Assembly: GCF_003573695.1 (NCBI RefSeq)
Contig: NC_039363.1
Location: forward strand, 125,161,302 to 125,225,301
Reading direction: 5' to 3'
DNA from: Papaver somniferum
Lineage: Eukaryota; Streptophyta; Magnoliopsida; Ranunculales; Papaveraceae
Length of the DNA: 64,000 nucleotides
The notes under the pieces are model-generated. The model was not told where the DNA came from, did no database searches, and saw nothing but the letters and a program-made list of their open reading frames with translations. Position 1 is the stretch's first letter, and each line of letters opens with the position of its first letter. This document shows positions 1 to 9,737 of the stretch, one piece after another. Position numbers and translations under genes: made by a program.

Positions 1-1821
1 AGAAGAGAAACCTCTCTAGTAGTTATACATTGATCAACAAGTTGAATCCAGTCAGGATGAAAACCTAGTCGACAAAGAATATCAAACAAAAAATACCATT
101 CTAGGCGATCAAATGCCTTTAACATGTCTAGTTTCAGACCAATGTACGAGATTTTACGTTTTCTTTTCAGTTTCACTGAGTGAAGTACCTCATGTGCTAT
201 GATGATGTTATTTTGGATATGTCTACCAGGGACATAAGCAGACTGAGTAGGTGCAATGAGATTGGTTAACAAAGGTTTTAATCTACCAGAGATAAGTTTT
301 GAAATAATCTTGTAACTGACGTTGCAAAGACTAATTGGTCTGTAGTCATTAGGGGTTTGAGGATGAAGAGTTTTGTGTATAAGAACTTGGTATGTATGGT
401 TGATGAATTTAAGCATATATTTATGAGTAAAAAAATGTTGGACCATGGAAATTACCTCTTTTCCCGCCATAGACCAACATTGTTGATAAAATGCTACTTG
501 AAAACCATCCTTCCCAGGTGAAGACCATGGCTGGATCTGAAAGACCACATCCTTAATTTCTTGTTCCGAATGGAATCTGCAAAAGCATACTATTTTCTTC
601 ACCTGAAATACAACTCTGAAATTCTGACAAAATAGACTTATCTAAAGCTGGATTAGTGGATTTTGATATTGTGGAAAAATGAGAAAGTAAAGTGTTCTCA
701 ATATCTGATTTTGTATCATGCCATATCCCAAAAGAATCCTGATGAATAACAGAAATATGACTTCTTTTTCTGTTAAAATTGGCTTTGGAATGAAAATAAG
801 AAGTGTTTTTGTCTTCATAATAAGAGTGAGTACCAGATTTTTGCATGTAAAAATCTTTTTGGATAGATAACTATTTCTGAAGAGAATGAGTTAAATTAAG
901 ATCTATAGTATTAAAAGTGGGTGTATTCATGTTGTAGCATTGATCAAGATGGTTTTGAATGGATTGAATTTGAGTTTCTATATTGCAAAAACTGACTTTT
1001 TTCCAAAGTTGAAGTTGTTGTTTTGTATAATTTAGTTTTGAAGAAAGTTGATAAGAAGGAGAACCCAAAACTCGGTGAGACCAGCTTGTGTTTATAATAT
1101 CAGAACAAGATGCAATTGAAAACCAGTATCTCTGAAATCGAAAGGGGAACTGTTTTTTTCATACCTGTTGATGTAGTCAAAAGAATGGGAGAGTGATCTG
1201 AAGCCACTGGTGGAATATGCATGAGATGAGCTTTAGAGTAACAATTAAGCCAAGAAACATTTACAAGTGCTCTATCAAGCCTAACATCTGTATAATCTTG
1301 TCCAGTTCTGTGGTTAGACCAAGTTGTCGAATACCCTGAAAATCCCATATCAATCAGACCTAGTTGTTGAATCATCGGTCTCACCAGAATGTTGATGAGG
1401 ATGCTGAGAAGAACTTTGAGTCTCAAAGTCTGACATTGTGAAACTCGAATATCCCAATAAAATCCAGGGTAGTTCCACTAAAGGTTGCATATCAAGCATG
1501 TATTTCCATTGTTCTTGATACTCCATAGGATTATAAGAACCATACATACAGCTTAAAAGAAAGTCTGATTCATGGAATGAGTATGAAGGATAACATGAAA
1601 ATTATATCTAGATGTATGCATGATTTCTAGGTCAAATCCATTTTCCAAGCCAAAGAAATACCACCAGACAGACCCATCGGGGGAGCATAACAAAAATTAG
1701 GATAACTAAATTGTTGTTTAAAAAAATGCATTATTGAGTCTACAATTTTAGTTTCTGATAAAAATAAAATATCAGGGTCGTATTTCCTAATACAAATAAT
1801 CTCTAGTAGAAGGGTTATCAA
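1..1821 (-). pseudogene. LINE ORF2 remnant: endonuclease and reverse transcriptase
   Basis: ORF2 of an L1 LINE nicks target DNA and copies its RNA into the nick. Reading down from 1821, the endonuclease appears as DILFLSETK and GLSGGISLAWK. Next comes PWILLGYSS, where the family has a GDFN-type motif, so the catalytic Asp seems replaced by Tyr. The C-terminal block ends in ASDHSPILL (1190-1330). The linker typical of plant L1 follows (NTSYFHSKANFNRKRS, about 750-830). Then come RT blocks NDYRPISLCNVSYKIIS (about 300-350) and GLKLDMLKAFDRLEW (about 95-145), the latter holding the first catalytic Asp. The pieces lie in several frames, so this is a decayed gene. Confidence 0.85.
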
Positions 1822-2289
1822 AACCGTGACAGTCCTGGGATAAATTTTCGTTAGGAAAATAAACCAGAAGTAAAGGAAAGATCGAAAAAAAAATAAACTG
1901 AAATAAAGATTTGAGTTAAAAGTGGAAGAAGAAAAATGAGGTACTTTTTGAACAATATCAGGGATATTTTGATTAAAAATGGTTCTATCTGTAATATCCC
2001 CAACAATTGGCTCAATGTCATCCGTATTATGACTAGTAGAATCTTGAGCTGAATCATTGGATGTGTGAATAGGATAATCTTGATGACCTTGATTAGCAGC
2101 TACATTTTCAGTTCGAGTTCTTTTGTTCCTAACAAAAGTTTTACAAGCAGAGGAACGACCCTGTCTGCTGGTGCTAGAGAAGAGTTAGACTGGGAATCAG
2201 TAGCCGAAAATATGAAACATGCATACCATGATAAGGTCCCATCTGCTACGAAGTTGAAGGTTGGTGAAGATTTGATCTTCGCTTATGAC

Positions 2290-3111
2290 CATGAGTAAGA
2301 AACAATTTAGCTATTTCTTGAAGATTTCTCTCTGGTAAAGCAACTGGTTCAACATCAGGACCAAAATTTTGAATTGTTGTTTCCATAAAAACTCTTCTAG
2401 TTTTGGGATTATTGCAGAGGTTAGTGTCATGATCTGGAACTTTTCATTCAGGACAAAGCTTGTGTAGATATTTTTCAAAAAAGAAACCTACCCAACGAGA
2501 AAGCCCTGCAGCATTGACATTATGAATCCCGTTAATCAAAGGAGTAGTTACTTTAACCACAACCAAATCTCTAAACTTACTAGAAGTAGGAGAAGTTACA
2601 CCGTCAATTTCAACTATGACAGTTTCGCCAACTATACTACCAAAAAGTTGGAGAATTTATGAATAGGTAAATTCAAAGAGAAGGTATTTAAACTCAATGG
2701 GAAAAGAAGAGGTATTGAAATTAAGTTTCTGGTAAGGAAAAGAAGGATGCCAGTCACGAAAAACTATAAGATATCCATCAAAATTCCATGCTCCTCCAAA
2801 CAAAATACCATTCTTATCTTCATCAGTAGTAAATCTTATGGCAAAAATGTTGGGTTCTAGAGATCTTACCATGATATGCCACATATTATTACGCTTAAGA
2901 TGAGACCATAAAAACTTGGCAGCTTTCTCAGCATCCTGCCAGACCATAATTCCAGGTGAATAAAGTTTTCCAGCCAATTTTTTTTTTTCCAATCCTTGAT
3001 ACCCTGTGAAAAAGCAGTGACAGAATGTGTAACAATTCGAGCTTTAGTATGTTGATCTTCTAAATTGACGTCTTCCATTTGAGTGGAAATATTAGTGACA
3101 TAATCCGACAT
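2290..3111 (-). pseudogene. LINE ORF1 remnant: DUF4283 plus CCHC knuckle
   Basis: ORF1 of plant L1 elements is an RNA-binding protein. The start is the ATG at 3111. A frame change near 2990 leads into the DUF4283 core (2660-2990), with FTTDEDKNGILFGGAWNFDGYLIVFRDW read in pieces as the usual Gly-Trp-x-Phe-Asp-Gly region. A TAG follows at 2657-2659. The same frame then continues to RWVGFFFEKYLHKLCPE and a CCHC-like knuckle. At 2444-2446 a TGA stands where the second zinc-binding Cys is expected (C-x2-stop-x4-H-x4-C), which fits a TGY to TGA change. The protein cannot be made intact. Confidence 0.75.
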
Positions 3112-3876
3112 GATGATAAGAGGAAAGGAGAACAGAATAGAGGAATTTATGGGATTGATGATAAAAAAATGAACAAGAAAAACATTTAAAGAAAACTGGA
3201 AGTAGTTGAGTGTAAAATAGTGAAGGTAGTCGATGAGTATTGAAAATGGATAAGGGTAAGGTTAATCAAGTGTTAAGGTTATGGGATATAATGTGTGGAG
3301 ATGAAATTGAAAGTAACTATAACCAATCTGATAAAACCAAGTAAAATTAGAGATTGACACCCGGATAATATCTTGCTGATGATGCACCACTGCAATTAAT
3401 AGAAGCCAACAAATTATTAACCAATGAAACAAGAGCCAATTGATGACATGGGACATTACTGCAACCCTTGATGCTGACAACAAGTCTTTAAAGCTGCATA
3501 AAATGGAAGATAAAAACAAAATGTTAATACAAACAATGAAACTAGAGTCCAACTAAAGATTAGAGAAACGTCAAATAGGAGTAGGAGAAAAAAGATTCCA
3601 AAGTATCAAAAGATGGAAAATTAAAATCAATTGAAAACAGAAACCTAGAAGATAAGGATGAAATTATGGTTTCTACTAAAGAAAAAAAAAGGAAAAACTA
3701 AAATAAAAAGATGAAACAGAAGAACAATTAAGAGAACTAGATAGGGATTATAGGATGCAGATGCAAAAATTGGGGAAGACAATTAAATGTTGACTATAGT
3801 CGACCGAAATTAACTTTTCGCTTGTCAAGGAAAGAGGTTGTGAGGAATCGATTTCTATAGTTATCTTTCACCGCTT
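3112..3876. other. Non-coding stretch between LINE and TIR element
   Basis: No convincing gene. The part next to 3111 may be the 5' UTR of the minus-strand LINE, as no other element boundary is visible before the TIR element at 3877. Purine-rich on the plus strand around 3540-3780. Confidence 0.4.
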
Positions 3877-5294
3877 AATTGGGGGACTGGAAAATAATTA
3901 GGGGCCCATAACTACATGATAAAAAAGGTCATGAAATAATAATTGATGGTTACCCCTTGTCTTAATTCTTTTTTAATGGCTAAAGTGCCCTAAATGATTA
4001 GTGTTAATAGTTAGTTAAATTAATTAGTGTGGTTCGATTAAAAATCAGATTTTAGAATTAAAATTTGTAAATAAAAAGGGTTTATGAAGAGATGTTGTCA
4101 TCTCAAAGTGAGGATTATGAAAAATCGTCATAGTAATACGATAATCCTTGAAGACTCTAACAAGGATCGTCGTCCAAAAATTTAACACGTAAACGACCCT
4201 CAAATTCCAAATGACGACCTGCAATTTTTTAAGGTTATGAAAAATCGTCATGGTAATATGATAAACCGTGACGACTATAACAAGGGTCGTCAAAAAATTT
4301 ACACGTAAACGACCCTCAAATTTCAAATGACGACCCTATGATAATTGGTAACGACCCTCTAGTTGTGATTGACGACTCTCTAAAACTTAAATTGACGACT
4401 CTATGATAAACTTTATCTGTTTATAGCGTCGTGGAGGAAAGCATGACTTAAATTGATGACTATATGCCTTTCTTTGTTTATAGTGCCATGGAGGAAAACT
4501 TAAGTTGACAACTACGAAGGCAAGTGATTAAGCAAAATCATCACAGTTCTTTAAGGTCAGTTGGATGCACATTAATCGTACACGTATATGCTATTGTTAA
4601 AGTTACTCTTGAACTTAGCTTCTAATCTCTCTATTTTTCTACAAGATAAATGACGACCCTCTAAGACAATGGGATCGTTAGCTTCCACAATGACGACTCT
4701 TGAAAAAGGAATCGCCAGCTTCCACAATGACGATTCTCTAAGACAAATGACGACTCTGAAAGACTTGAGTTGACGACCCTTTTAATTTTTAGGGTAGAGA
4801 GGGTGTTTGTTTTTCACATAGAGTCATTAACTTTTAAAAAGGGATCGTTCGTAAGGAATCGTCATATGTTTCTATATCATGGTAACGACTCTAAACTAGA
4901 GCAAAGAAAAATGAAAAATCAAAATTAGGGTCGTTATCTCCCTCCTTATATACCCTAACGATTTTTCATAGTCTCTACATGCATATGAAAAATCGTTAGG
5001 CTTTAGGATTTTCGGGTTGACGACCCTTTAACTAAAACTGATTTTTTTCTTTTTCGTATCATTAATGGAAGAGAAGATAGTTGAGAGAGGGAGAGGGCGG
5101 GAGAAGATAATCCGATTCTTTTTGTTAAAAAATGGAAATGAAATGGAGACTTAGGATTAAGGGTGAACAGAATTTTAAGTTTTATTATTAGTGAAGGACA
5201 AAATAGTATTTTCCTTACATATTGGAACCCCCTAAAATAAATGGAGTGGGTATAAATTTGGCAAGGCCCCCAATCATTTTCCGGGGCCCCAATT
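3877..5294. mobile_element. Non-autonomous TIR DNA element with GACGACYCT motif arrays
   Basis: The left end (AATTGGGGGACTGGAAAATA, from 3877) and the reverse complement of the right end (AATTGGGGCCCCGGAAAATG, ending at 5294) match over about 30 bp with a few differences, so the segment has imperfect terminal inverted repeats. No transposase is encoded. The interior holds at least fifteen copies of TGACGACYCT or its complement, plus related AAAATCGTCAT/ATCGTTAG forms. Multiplied short motifs near element ends are typical transposase-binding sites in CACTA- and hAT-like elements. The ends do not read CACTA, and no clear target duplication beyond AATT is visible, so the superfamily stays open. 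Confidence 0.6.
4111..4330. repeat. About 120-bp direct duplication inside the TIR element
   Basis: Two successive copies start at 4111 and 4231. Each begins with GGTTATGAAAAATCGTCAT or a close variant and ends with AACGACCCTCAAATT. They carry the GACGACYCT-type motifs, so this duplication raised the motif number. Confidence 0.75.
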
Positions 5295-5351
5295 CAGCAA
5301 TGTTATCTTTCTTTCTCTCATATCATGTGGCTTTAGTGTGACAGAAACTTA

Positions 5352-5371
5352 TGGTGGGTTTGGATGCAGAA
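5352..5371 (+). repeat. Harb-1 left terminal inverted repeat
   Basis: Twenty bases identical to the reverse complement of 9715-9734. Preceded by TTA, which is repeated after the right end. Confidence 0.95.
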
Positions 5372-6294
5372 TTTTAGAGGTGGGATTTATGGGGCCTGGG
5401 GATTTGGTGGAATTCGGTTTCCCTCGGTATGTTTGGTTGTCAAATTTCCCTGGATTTACGTTTCCCATGGGAATCACTTTTCCAACAAATCCTCCATTTT
5501 GAGTCCGACCCCCCCCTAAGATTTGCTGGAAAACTTAACGAGGGATTTATGGGCCCACATAAATTAAACCCTAAAATCCCCTATAAAATCCCTTGCTCGG
5601 TTGGTTTTCCCTCCAGATTTCTTTTTACCCTCCCGCCACCTTCCCGCCAGTTTATCTTTTATCCTTTCCTCGTTGAATCCGCAAAGGTAAAATACTTAAA
5701 CCCTAATCGATTATCATTTTGATTTTTAATACATATGCGTTTAGTTGATTTATAGTATACATCTATCTTCTTTTTGTTTAGGTTGATTGATTATTGATGT
5801 TCCATTTTTTTTCACTTTAACAGACAACGATTTTGATCTATTTTGTTTATTGATCTCTTTGTTTATTGATCTATTTTTCCATATTTTTGTTAGTACAAGT
5901 TAGATCTGTGTACCCAATCACATGCATGTTAGTTCGGTGGTGGTTAAGTTACTGTTATCCTCAGTGACTTTGTGATGTATATAATCAACTTTTATATCAT
6001 TTTCTTTAATCCACATAGTCTTATTCACTGAATACCAGTAAGTTGGAGTTTCATGGTTGCATTTGCAATTCTTATTTTGAAGTTGTTTTGATCTCTGTTG
6101 TTATGTTTTATGTGTTTGCTTACTTCTGTTTATGCTAGCCATGTTGTGTATGTCCACATATAATAGACTATAATATATTTTGATGATGATTATTATGTTT
6201 TTATTTTGGATTTTCTATAAAAATAGTCTTGTTTGATTTTGATAAAGTACCGTTGATTATCCTATATTATCGGTTTGTTGGTAAATGTAGGAAG

Positions 6295-7642
6295 ATGTCG
6301 TTTCCTACTGATTGGGGTGTAGTTGCATGGTTGTGTTGTATTGTTTCTATAGTTTCTTGTCAAGCTGGATTATCCATGATATCCATGTTGTATTTAGAGA
6401 AGGAACCATATAGGAATCGGGAATATGAGCGACAACTTGCTCTACAAAGACTTCTCGGAGAGAACGACAACACCTGTAGGGATATGCTTAGAGTTAACAG
6501 ATATACATTCCATAGAATATGTCAAATTTTAGAAGGGGCGGGGTTGGAAAGTAGTCGATGGGTTGGCATACCAGAGCAAGTGGCTATATTCCTTCTTATC
6601 GTAGGGCACGACACGAAAATGAGGCACAGTGGGTTTGATGTTATAAGGTCAACTGAAACAGTACATCGACACTTCCGCAATGTACTGCCTGCAATATTAA
6701 GGCTTGGTAAAGAATGGGTAAAGCCTGCTCGCGCGAATTTTTCACCGTTAATGGGGGATAGTCAAGGCTGGGCCATGACATATTTTGAGGTATCAATTCA
6801 ATAATTTATTTGTATATACACAGTTCACGTATGTGATCGACTGAATAATTTGAAATGTTATACGTAGGATTGTGTTGGTGCAATAGACGGTACATACATG
6901 CCAGCAACTGTACCATTAGAAGACCAACCACGTTATCGTAACTGAAAGGGAGATATTAGACACAATGTTTTAGCTGCTTGCTCATTTGACATGAAATTTA
7001 CATATGTCTTAGCCGGTTGGGAAGGATCTTCCCATGACAGTATACTTTTAAGATCTGTTGTGACTACTTGTGCAGACAAACTAACCATTCCTAAAGGTAA
7101 ATTATCTCATTTTTAAGCTTAATTTCTTAGAGATTAGGTAGGTAATTTTACATATACTTACTTATATTTATTTTTGTGCCATAGACAAGTATTACCTCGG
7201 AGACGCTGGATTTCCGCTTGCCTCGGGCTTCTTAACTCCTTACCGTGGGACTAGATATCATTTGTCTGATCATCATGGGAAACAACCGCCGAACCCAAAA
7301 GAGCTGTATAATTACCGTCACTCCTCTTTACGTAATGTGGTGGAACGGATTTTTGGTCTGCTAAAAAAGAGATTTGCATACTTAAGGAAATCTCCTTTTT
7401 ATTCTGTGGATACACAAACAAAAATTATATTAGCATGTTGTATTATGCATAACATAATAAGGGAGGTGGATCCTACTGATTTTGGTGATGAATGGGAAGA
7501 TTCCCCTGAGGAAGAGCATGAAGACTTTACGGAATTGAGAAACGATGTTATAGGATTAGAGCCTAATTCCAATTGGTATGGATTTAGAAATCATCTAGCA
7601 CTTACGACGTCGCATGCTTATAGTGGGAATAATGGTCATTAG
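6295..7642 (+). pseudogene. Harbinger DDE transposase (HARBI1-like), one nonsense codon
   Basis: The transposase catalyses cut-and-paste movement of Harb-1. My model has three exons: 6295-6789, 6868-7096 and 7185-7642. The introns are 78 and 88 bp with GT..AG ends, giving 393 residues in one frame. The ATG at 6295 follows an acceptor-like TAG|G; an in-frame ATG at 6229 is a less likely start. The catalytic residues are visible: Asp in GAIDGTYMPA, Asp in YYLGDAGFP and Glu in RNVVERIFGLLKKRF. A TGA at 6943-6945 interrupts RYRN-x-KGDIRHNVLAACSFD, where relatives usually have a basic residue. A CGA to TGA change at a methylated CpG would explain it. No other frame break is seen, so loss looks recent. 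Confidence 0.88.
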
Positions 7643-7760
7643 TTGAATTTCTTATCGTTTGATTTAATGTTTGGTTTATTGTTATGAACTATGTTATGGA
7701 TTTAATATTAATTGTTTCTTCTTTTGAATTGTTTGATTTACTTTTTGTATTGGATCTTAT

Positions 7761-7830
7761 GATTGGATTCATAACCAGTCTGTGTAGAGTGTTGGGATTG
7801 GATTCATAACCAGTCTGTGTAGAGTGTTGA
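7761..7830 (+). repeat. 35-bp tandem duplication between the Harb-1 genes
   Basis: Two copies of a 35-bp unit beginning GATTGGATTCATAACCAGTC, at 7761-7795 and 7796-7830, differ at only the last base. The duplication lies between the transposase stop and the SANT gene, in what may be promoter or leader sequence of the second gene. Confidence 0.9.
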
Positions 7831-7948
7831 GATTGTCTTATATTATCACGGATTCACGATACATTGCATAATATGCTAATTTTCTTACAAATACATAATT
7901 GGATCTGAATTATCTTTTTTCTTTGTCTTGCTTGATTTCAGGTTAGAT

Positions 7949-9092
7949 ATGCTTCTTTTGGAAGATGGCTCTCCTCAATCCGATCAAGTGCAGCAGAAAA
8001 GAGACCACATTACTTGGACTACTGCGATGGACAAAGAAATGTTGGAAACTTTGACAGAACAACAACTGTTGGGAAACAAAGATAAAGGAGGCCAAGCGGG
8101 TTGGAAGGCACCCACATTTGTAGCTGTTGTGAAAAGAGTGCAACCCCTTTGCACGCATACGCTGACAAAACTTAATGTGCAAAATAGGTTGAAAACTATG
8201 AGAAAGCTTATGAAGGGCGTGAAAGAACTCATGGGATTAAGTGGGTTTGGATGGGACTATGAAAATAATAAGCTTATGGCTGATTCATCTGTTTGGGATG
8301 ATGCTTTGGAAGTAAGTAATCATTCTTATTTTTAGTACTCCCCTTACTATAACATCTTTGTTTCCTTTTTGATTTAGTTACTGGGGATAACGATGTATTC
8401 ATTGAATGCAGGTGAGACCAAAGTTGAAGCATCTGAAGAACAAGTCAGTGGACTTGTATACTGAGATGCTTGAAGTATTGGGAGATGAACCTGCTATGGG
8501 CACAAAGGAAACTACGACGGGAATGATGACTGAAGATTATGAACCTTTACCTCCTGGATCATTCAACTTGGATGATTATCCTGATGATGGACATGATAAT
8601 AGTTCATATACATCATCTGCAGCAGGAATGAATGGAGGAATAATTTTTGGGCCATATTCATCAGCTAGAGGAACATCAAGCCAACCATGTGATAAGCGTT
8701 CTGCGTCAGGCCAACCAGGTGATAAGCGTTCTGCCTCAAGCCAACCAGGTGATAAGCGTTCTGCTTCAAGCCAACCAGGTAACAATCTTGAGCATCTTAA
8801 AAAACAGCGCACCCGTTCAATTACTGCAACTTTGGTCCAAGAAATAAACGGACTACATAAAGAAATTGGACGTGTTGCAAGTGCCATGTATAAAAGAAAT
8901 GAAATGGACAAGTCATGCTGGGAAGAATGCCAGAAGGCATTGGAAGAACTTCATTTGGAAACCCATATCAGTTTAGATGCTATCAACTGGTTGCTACTTG
9001 ACGTTGAAAGAAGGAAGGTCTTCTTGACTATGAGTTTTGAAGACCGAAAGCTATGGCTACGGATGAATTTGAATGTTCAGAGCGATTTCTAG
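7949..9092 (+). CDS. Harbinger SANT/Myb-like DNA-binding protein
   Basis: PIF/Harbinger elements encode a second protein with a SANT/Myb-like domain that helps the transposase bind element ends and enter the nucleus. Two exons, 7949-8311 and 8412-9092, are joined by a 100-bp intron with a GTAAGT donor, giving about 347 residues without a stop. The first ATG is at 7949, just after an acceptor-like TTTCAG. The N-terminal domain shows HITWTTAMDKEMLETLTEQ, then GWKAPTFVAVVKRV and a conserved GLSGFGWDYENNKL block, as in plant Myb/SANT-like domains. An acidic middle, a DKRSASSQPG repeat and a basic C-terminal region with possible coiled coil follow. This frame is open although its partner gene has a stop. 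Confidence 0.88.
8681..8784 (+). repeat. 30-bp coding minisatellite in the SANT gene
   Basis: Three 30-bp units (8681-8710, 8711-8740, 8741-8770) and a partial fourth encode tandem copies of QPGDKRSASS. The period is a multiple of three, so copy number can change without frameshift. Confidence 0.92.
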
Positions 9093-9714
9093 TGGTTGTC
9101 GTTTTCAAGAGAGTATAGGAACCTTACGACGAAAAGGTTGCATAGCGAATAAGTCGTACTTGGTTAATCTTTAGATACTTTGCTACAATTTAATTTGTTT
9201 TGAATTTTGGATTAATATTTTAATTAAAATTTAATAGTTTTTATTATAATTGTCTTTGTGTTTTGGTTAAAATTCTGTGTTATATTATGATCATGATTAC
9301 TGACAACATGGTACGACCAGAACTTCCATGGTTCAGGCCTTGGTTCTTTTGATTTTATTTTTTTTGGGAAGTGCAGATGTCACTGCAACCATACGCATTC
9401 ATAAGTGGGTGTCAGGTGCAGATGAAATGTTATGTTCTGGGTGTAGGCAATCTGTGCACCTTATGCTTTTGTCAGTTTGTGGTTTTCGTTTCCTTTTCTA
9501 TGGAAAAATTAACCAAACAACTCAAAGTAATCCAAGGGAGAGTATTATGATAATCCTAGGATTTGGAAGGTGATGCCAAACAGGACAGGGAATTTCAAAT
9601 GGGGAATTTACCATATTTCTGGGATCTTTTATTTGGTTACCAAACACGCGTGGAATTTAAATGAATCCCGGAATTTATAATTCCATGGGATTATAAATCC
9701 CTGGAAAACGTAAT

Positions 9715-9734
9715 TTCTGCATCCAAACCCACCA
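9715..9734 (-). repeat. Harb-1 right terminal inverted repeat
   Basis: Exact inverse of 5352-5371, followed by the TTA target duplication at 9735-9737. Confidence 0.95.
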
Positions 9735-9737
9735 TTA

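Larger units (their letters stand above)
1..3111 (-). mobile_element. L1-type LINE (copy a), 3' part cut by window start
   Basis: On the minus strand the order is ORF1 (DUF4283-like, then a zinc knuckle), AP-endonuclease blocks and reverse-transcriptase blocks, which is the order of plant L1 LINEs. The reverse transcriptase runs off the left window edge, so the 3' end and poly-A tail are not visible. Several frame changes and stops show an old, inactive copy. The 5' boundary is unclear; I place it at the first ORF1 codon, and a 5' UTR probably extends to the right. Confidence 0.88.
5352..9734 (+). mobile_element. PIF/Harbinger DNA transposon, nearly intact (Harb-1)
   Basis: The element is 4383 bp, bounded by perfect 20-bp terminal inverted repeats (TGGTGGGTTTGGATGCAGAA at 5352-5371 and its complement at 9715-9734). 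It is flanked by TTA target duplications at 5349-5351 and 9735-9737, the usual PIF/Harbinger target. It carries both genes of an autonomous element on the plus strand: a DDE transposase (6295-7642) and a SANT/Myb-like DNA-binding protein (7949-9092). Related subterminal GGGATTTAT and CCATGGGA motifs lie inside both ends. The only obvious lesion is one TGA in the transposase. It could be mobile if another transposase acts in trans. Confidence 0.95.

Noticed and set aside
2065..2298. Plus-strand 77-codon frame with a signal-peptide-like start
   Set aside because: It lies antisense inside LINE copy a and has no domain; a chance frame.
6229..6294. Upstream ATG as start of the Harb-1 transposase
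   Set aside because: An acceptor-like AAATGTAG|G lies just before 6295, and the extra 22 residues are hydrophobic and unlike the family; kept only as an alternative.
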